From Caldisericia bacterium (GTDB taxonomy: Bacteria > Caldisericota > Caldisericia > JAAYUI01): 52,768 nt of DNA. The stretch spans positions 1 through 52,768 of the forward strand of contig JAGOOK010000006.1 in assembly GCA_017992555.1 (NCBI GenBank). The letters are read 5' to 3'. Shown here piece by piece: positions 48,412 through 52,768 of this stretch (positions are counted from its first letter, which is position 1; every line of letters begins with the position of its first letter). A program made the translations under genes and the position numbers. The notes below the pieces were generated by a model. It ran no database searches, was not told where the DNA came from, and worked only from the letters and a program-made list of their open reading frames with translations.

Positions 48412-51369
48412 ATGAGAAAAACTAACCTTGCAGTCGCAATATTATTCTTGTTTTCTACAGTCTTTCAATTTTTTGGGCCAATAAATTCTTTTTCTGTGAA
48501 ATGCGACTGGCTCATGTATATGAACGGGCCGGAGCATTCCGGAAATGCAAATAGCGATTGCGCACCGTCCTCAAAGGACTTTAAAAAAACCTGGGAATTC
48601 AAGACTGGCGGGGGAATCTACTCGTCTTCTGTGATAAAAGACGGGCTCATGTATTTTGGCAACGCAAACAACATGTTTTATTGTGTTGACATCAACACCG
48701 GGTCAAAGAAATGGGACTTCCTTATTGGCGAAAGCTGCAAGAATGAGCAGAAAGCAATAATTGGTGGCACCATCTCGACACCTGCGCTTTTTGACGGGAA
48801 AGTCTATTTTGGGACAATCTGTGGAAGTGTCTTGTGCCTGGATGAGAAGACAGGCAAAAAGCTGTGGGAATACGCGAACAGGGACAAAGTAGAATCCTTC
48901 AACAGCGCAATCATCATTGCGGATGAAAAAATTTTTTGTGTTTCAACCGCACAAGTTGCTTATTGCCTTGATGCAAAAACAGGGAAAGAAATCTGGAAGA
49001 CTGCCGTGTTGAACAACGAGATTTCTTCCCCGTGTTTTTATGACAATGAAATATATATTGCCAGCTCATATTTTTTAAAATGCCTGAATGCCAAGAGCGG
49101 CAAGGAACAATGGACTTACTGGCACCGCGGAAAAATAGTCGAACAAAGTGAGCCCTGTATATATGGTGGTAAAGTATTTTTCGGCACTGTTGATGGTTTT
49201 CTGTGCTCATTTAGCACATCTGGCGGAGAGAAAAGCTGGGAAAGGGAATTGCCAAAATGCGTAACCGGCATAGCATCTGACAAGTCTTGTATTTATTTTG
49301 GCGGGTTGGACAAGAAGATTTATTGCGCCAACAAATCTGATGGAAGCACGAAGTGGGAATACGCAATAGACACTATTCCAGCTGCTTCTCCTGTTGTTGG
49401 TGGATCGATGGTGTATGCCAGTTCAATGTCAGGTACTTTTTATGTCCTGGATGCGGAGACCGGTGATCTGGTCTGGTCATATAAAACTGGTGGCCCGGTC
49501 CTGTCAGCTGTATCGATTTATGATAAAAGGGTCTTTGTGGGGTCAATGGATGGAAACATGTATTGTTTTTCCAGTGATACCGTCACCCAAAAAACGTCAC
49601 TGGAAAAAATTGTCATTACTCCTGAATTATCAGACGTCAAAATAAAAGAATCGGTCTTGTTTTCTGCTGCAGGCTATGATTCGGAGGGCAAAAAAATTGG
49701 CATAAATCCGAAATGGTCAGTAGACCCGCCAGAAATGGGCACCATAGCATCCAATGGAACATTCACCGCAGGTACAAAAGCTGGAACCTGCACAGTGAAG
49801 GCTTGTGTTGGCAATATATGCGGCGAGGCCCAGATAACGGTAATTGAACCGCAAATCCTTGCAAAGATTGAGGTCAGGCCGGAGCACAAAGAAATGTTTA
49901 TTGGCGAGAGCGTGGTATTTGAGGCCACAGGATATGACCAGAATGGCAAGCAAATCCCCAACATCACATTTGTCTGGAGCACAAATAACGCATCTGTCGG
50001 CTCCATAGATTCGAATGGGCTGTTTTTGGCAAATGGGCCTGGCAGCTGCAGCGTGATTGCGAACTTGGGCGATGTTCGCGGCGCGGCCACGGTGGTAGTG
50101 GAGGACATTGAAAAAATCGAGCTTGAGCCTGATAAAATCAATATCAAAAAAGGGCAGACTTACCAGATAAAAGTCTATGTTGTGACACTTTCTGGCAGAA
50201 GGGCTGAATTAAACAAGGAATTAAAATGGTCCCTTGATCCAGAAGGCCAGGGGAGCATCACAAAAACAGGCCTGTTTACGGCCCCAAACGAGCCCGCATT
50301 GAAAGGGTCAATCATCTGTGAATATCTTGGCAAAACGGCCAGGGCTGAATATGCAGTCGAGGACGACAGAACGGCAAATATTACCCTATCAACGAATTTG
50401 CTTGATTTTGGCGAATTGGCCGCGGGCCAGACAAAGACACTGAAGCTGGTTTTGAAGAACACCGGCAACAAGGGTGCGCAAGTAAAGATCACAGCAGATT
50501 ATGATTTTATCGTCATTGGCCAAAAAGAATTTTTGCTGGAAGCTGGTTTTCAAAAAGAGATGGCCGTAATTGCTGACAGCACAAAATTAAAACCTGGAAA
50601 CACCTACAATGGTTCCATTCTGATAAAATGGGAGACGGGGGAATCAAGCGTCAAATTTGTGCTGAAAACTGCAGAAAAGCCGAAAAACTGTCCCAAACTG
50701 TCACCTGGCGAGTTCTATTTTGGCGACATCAAGCGTGGAAAATCAATGTCTTTGCCGTTTTCCCTGGATTTTCCGCAGAGCGGAACTTTCAAGGGCACGA
50801 TAAAAGCTAGTGCCAGCTGGATTGAGGTGAACCCGTCGACGTTTACGGTAAACGGAAACAGGTTTGGTGGAACCATCTCGATAAAAGCATCTGCGATGCC
50901 GAAAGGAACCGATTTTGAGGAAGAAATCACAATCCAGGTTGAAGATTGCCCCGAGATAAAAGCAAAATTGAAAGTGCGAACAGAAAACAGCATATTCGTC
51001 AAACTCGTGCTTGGCGAGAAAAAGGCCCTGCTAAATGATGACGAACTTGAGCTGGATGTCCCGCCCCAGCCGGTTGGCGGCCGAACGCTTATCCCTGTCA
51101 GGTTTATTTCGGAATGTTTTGGCTGCAAGGTTGACTGGTTGCCCTCCGAGGGCAAGATAACCATAACGAGGAACGACTTTAAAATAGTCATCTGGAAGGA
51201 CAAGAAAGAGGCGCTGGTGAATGGCCAACCTTTTGTTCTTGATGTTCCAGCATCCATTATTGCCGGCAGAACACTTGTACCGCTCAGATTTATCTCCGAG
51301 GCTTTCGGGGCCAAGGTGGAATGGAACCAGAGCACAAAGGGCATAACAATTCTCTGGGAGCCATTTTAG
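48412..51369 (+). CDS. Exported PQQ-type propeller protein with BIG2 and stalk domains
   Basis: The start is the ATG at 48412 behind AGGAGGT; the frame is open to 48367, but that region is the promoter. The 985-residue product has a signal peptide (MRKTNLAVAILFLFSTVF) and then a PQQ-like propeller (about 55-390) with blades of the type VYFGTICGSVLCLDEKTGKKLW and VFVGSMDGNMYCF. Three BIG2-like Ig domains follow (about 397-651, e.g. WSTNNASVGSIDSNGLF), then two further beta-domains (LDFGELAAGQTKTL and FYFGDIKRGKSMSL). Two stalk domains end the protein (LIPVRFISECFGCKVDW and LVPLRFISEAFGAKVEW). It is probably surface-located and used in binding or sensing; propellers of this type often lack enzymatic activity. 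Confidence 0.85.
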   Translation: MRKTNLAVAILFLFSTVFQFFGPINSFSVKCDWLMYMNGPEHSGNANSDCAPSSKDFKKTWEFKTGGGIYSSSVIKDGLMYFGNANNMFYCVDINTGSKKWDFLIGESCKNEQKAIIGGTISTPALFDGKVYFGTICGSVLCLDEKTGKKLWEYANRDKVESFNSAIIIADEKIFCVSTAQVAYCLDAKTGKEIWKTAVLNNEISSPCFYDNEIYIASSYFLKCLNAKSGKEQWTYWHRGKIVEQSEPCIYGGKVFFGTVDGFLCSFSTSGGEKSWERELPKCVTGIASDKSCIYFGGLDKKIYCANKSDGSTKWEYAIDTIPAASPVVGGSMVYASSMSGTFYVLDAETGDLVWSYKTGGPVLSAVSIYDKRVFVGSMDGNMYCFSSDTVTQKTSLEKIVITPELSDVKIKESVLFSAAGYDSEGKKIGINPKWSVDPPEMGTIASNGTFTAGTKAGTCTVKACVGNICGEAQITVIEPQILAKIEVRPEHKEMFIGESVVFEATGYDQNGKQIPNITFVWSTNNASVGSIDSNGLFLANGPGSCSVIANLGDVRGAATVVVEDIEKIELEPDKINIKKGQTYQIKVYVVTLSGRRAELNKELKWSLDPEGQGSITKTGLFTAPNEPALKGSIICEYLGKTARAEYAVEDDRTANITLSTNLLDFGELAAGQTKTLKLVLKNTGNKGAQVKITADYDFIVIGQKEFLLEAGFQKEMAVIADSTKLKPGNTYNGSILIKWETGESSVKFVLKTAEKPKNCPKLSPGEFYFGDIKRGKSMSLPFSLDFPQSGTFKGTIKASASWIEVNPSTFTVNGNRFGGTISIKASAMPKGTDFEEEITIQVEDCPEIKAKLKVRTENSIFVKLVLGEKKALLNDDELELDVPPQPVGGRTLIPVRFISECFGCKVDWLPSEGKITITRNDFKIVIWKDKKEALVNGQPFVLDVPASIIAGRTLVPLRFISEAFGAKVEWNQSTKGITILWEPF

Positions 51370-51443
51370 GGGGTTGGCTGACTGGGCCGGCTAATAAACG
51401 TTCCTCAGGCTCTAACCTCTTTCATTCTGGCGGGACGGAGCAA

Positions 51444-52109
51444 TCAGTTAAAATTTTTCTGCAAAAACGACTGGTTGTTCCAGTCCTGCTGTATTTTCTT
51501 GGCAACCTTTTCCACAATGTTTTTGTCAATAATTCTCACGTTCATTTCAAGATTTGGTTTTTTGCAGGCAGAGTTTATTCCGGAATAAGTGAAGTTTGAT
51601 GATCCAATCCACAATTTGTCGTCATCAATGATGCACACTTTTCTGTGGAAGGTTCTGTTACTTTTGAACCACCTTATTTCTTTCTTCTTGTTTTTCTCAA
51701 ACTCTTTTTCGAAATTTTTGAGGGCAGCACGATTTTTTGAGGATTTGCTTATTTGGGTGTTCTCATTCTGCAAATCAACAATAATACTTATTTGCAGGTC
51801 TTTCTTTGTACTTTGAAGAAGATTGATAATGCTTGGTTTTTGTATCTTGCCATCATTAATACCGTCTGTTAGCATATAAATCTCGATCCAGATACGTTTT
51901 TTCGCTCCCTTGATCAATTTCTCCAGTTCGGCAAATGAGTTCTCCTCTGTGAACATTTCAATATTTTGCAATTGGCTGGGTTGTTCCAGAGTTCCGGTTT
52001 CCTCTCTTGCCCCGAAGACGCCCCAATCGCCCCTGGGCAGGGCAATAAAGAGCAATCCTGTCAAAATGGTGTTTGTGGCCAGAATGACCAAAAAAGTTTT
52101 GCTGTTCAT
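51444..52109 (-). CDS. PLD-family nuclease, membrane-anchored or exported
   Basis: A 221-residue protein with an N-terminal hydrophobic segment (TFLVILATNTILTGLLFIAL) and one phospholipase-D HKD motif: H155, K157, D162, with GSSN at 169-172 (FHRKVCIIDDDKLWIGSSN). One motif per chain is typical of Nuc-like endonucleases, which work as dimers, and of BfiI-type restriction enzymes. Start ATG behind GGAGGAG. It lies directly downstream of a DNA methyltransferase gene on the same strand with a 17-base gap, so the two are probably co-transcribed. The membrane segment argues for action at or outside the membrane, for example on incoming DNA. Confidence 0.85.
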   Translation of the reverse strand: MNSKTFLVILATNTILTGLLFIALPRGDWGVFGAREETGTLEQPSQLQNIEMFTEENSFAELEKLIKGAKKRIWIEIYMLTDGINDGKIQKPSIINLLQSTKKDLQISIIVDLQNENTQISKSSKNRAALKNFEKEFEKNKKKEIRWFKSNRTFHRKVCIIDDDKLWIGSSNFTYSGINSACKKPNLEMNVRIIDKNIVEKVAKKIQQDWNNQSFLQKNFN

Positions 52110-52126
52110 GAAATCTCCTCCAGCGA

Positions 52127-52768
52127 TTATTTCACCTCCACTTCAAGCACAAGCGAGGTGTCAACATGTAAAATGTCCACTACCTTGACCATTATCCTGT
52201 ACTTCCCTGGCTCTTTGTAGGTGTGTTCTGCAAAAAATTCCAGCCCGCCATTTTTTGTCCTAAAAGACTGCCACTCGTTTTCAAAGATATAATTGCCGGT
52301 CCAGACTTCTTTTGCGTCCCCATTTTTGCCGATCCTGATGATTTCCCTTTTGCTGCCATAGTCAAAATCAACGGCCCAGTAGTCAATCCAGTCTTTCCAG
52401 GATTTTGTCAGTATCTCCGGCGGAGAGCAAATGCCATTCTCGTCTTTTGAGACCCTTTTGATTGTGCCGTTCTCGATTATCACCTGAGACTTTCCCTTTC
52501 TCAGTCCTTCCTCAACCATGGCAAGGTCGTCCTGGGTGTATGAGGTGGCAAAATTGGCCAGTGTGATGGTGACCTTTTTGCCCTCCACTTTTGATTTTGC
52601 CTCGATGTATGCGGCGTCATAAAATTTGACCTGCCCCTTCTTTACTGCCCTCTCGTCAAAGACCTCGGTCGGGATGTATTTGAAATTCATCTGCACTCCC
52701 TTGTCCTGGTAAAACTCCTGGGCGGTCTCCGGAACAAGGCCCATCTCACATTCAAAGCCAAGCACGTC
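52127..52768 (-). CDS. C-terminal part of a site-specific DNA methyltransferase (Mod-like), partial
   Basis: The frame is open to the window edge, so the N-terminal and catalytic part lies outside. The visible ~213 residues contain FKYIPTEVFDERAVKKG, KKVTITLANFATSY and WIDYWAVDFDYGSKREII, then VWTGNYIFENEWQSFRT and a final PKD-like strand region HTYKEPGKYRIMVKVVDI. I associate this combination with the C-terminal region of type III-like adenine-specific DNA methyltransferases, from memory and without a search. Catalytic motifs are not in the window, so this call needs the neighbouring sequence. It is followed by a PLD nuclease gene on the same strand. Confidence 0.6.
   Translation of the reverse strand, partial: DVLGFECEMGLVPETAQEFYQDKGVQMNFKYIPTEVFDERAVKKGQVKFYDAAYIEAKSKVEGKKVTITLANFATSYTQDDLAMVEEGLRKGKSQVIIENGTIKRVSKDENGICSPPEILTKSWKDWIDYWAVDFDYGSKREIIRIGKNGDAKEVWTGNYIFENEWQSFRTKNGGLEFFAEHTYKEPGKYRIMVKVVDILHVDTSLVLEVEVK

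Noticed and set aside
1-52768. tRNA, rRNA, riboswitch and insertion-sequence searches by eye
   Set aside because: No cloverleaf with TTC-G-A arm, no rRNA-like sequence, no SAM riboswitch before metK and no transposase was recognised.

Overview
This window looks like a chromosomal segment of an uncultivated bacterium. It combines ordinary host genes (metK, miaA, an SDH-type protease, a P-type ATPase, PadR, CheY and HD-GYP regulators) with very large exported proteins. Several of these end in the copper-amine-oxidase N-terminal-like stalk domain common in Firmicutes and Caldiserica-like lineages. Arginine is written mostly as AGG/AGA and Shine-Dalgarno sites are often strong (GGAGG). I cannot name the phylum with confidence. 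No rRNA, tRNA, CRISPR array or insertion sequence was recognised.

Layout. 1-1.6 kb: frameshifted type IIG restriction-modification gene carrying an in-frame palindromic repeat. 1.6-9.3 kb (minus strand): degenerate metallo-beta-lactamase lipoprotein, metK, secreted GH2-like glycosidase, HD-GYP-like protein and response regulator. 9.5-16.3 kb: repeat-bearing membrane protein, miaA, SDH-type protease, four-repeat Ig-like secreted protein, PadR regulator coupled to a P-type ATPase. 16.3-18.5 kb: A/T-rich RloC/PrrC-like AAA_13 gene. 18.7-19.3 kb: field of palindromic repeats related to the one in the restriction gene. 19.4-26.4 kb: DUF4389 membrane protein, double-barrel glycosidase with stalk domains, DUF4388 regulator, beta-propeller/stalk protein.

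26.6-42.1 kb is the centrepiece: a compact, fully intact late-gene cluster of a siphophage-like particle, all on the plus strand. Its order is large terminase, portal, small membrane protein, prohead protease, coiled-coil protein, capsid, adaptor, 45-aa ORF, tail terminator candidate, tail tube, G/GT chaperone with a canonical -1 frameshift signal, tape measure, tail hub, tail-tip proteins, 26-aa membrane ORF and an amidase lysin with a host-type stalk domain, closed by a strong terminator. I see no integrase, repressor, replication gene or small terminase. Eight junctions overlap by 1-4 nt. This fits a gene-transfer-agent-like or domesticated particle cluster better than a complete or decaying prophage, although a complete phage with genes elsewhere cannot be excluded.

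42.2-44.1 kb: A/T-rich OLD-family nuclease with its own promoter directly behind the particle terminator. 44.4-51.4 kb: two giant secreted surface proteins (beta-helix/DUF11/PKD and PQQ-propeller/BIG2/stalk). 51.4-52.8 kb: PLD-type nuclease and the C-terminal part of a DNA methyltransferase. Restriction or defence genes therefore lie at both ends and on both sides of the particle cluster. Three regulatory genes (CheY-like, PadR, DUF4388) have sigma70-type promoters whose -10 boxes lie 8-11 nt before the start codon, which predicts leaderless mRNAs.
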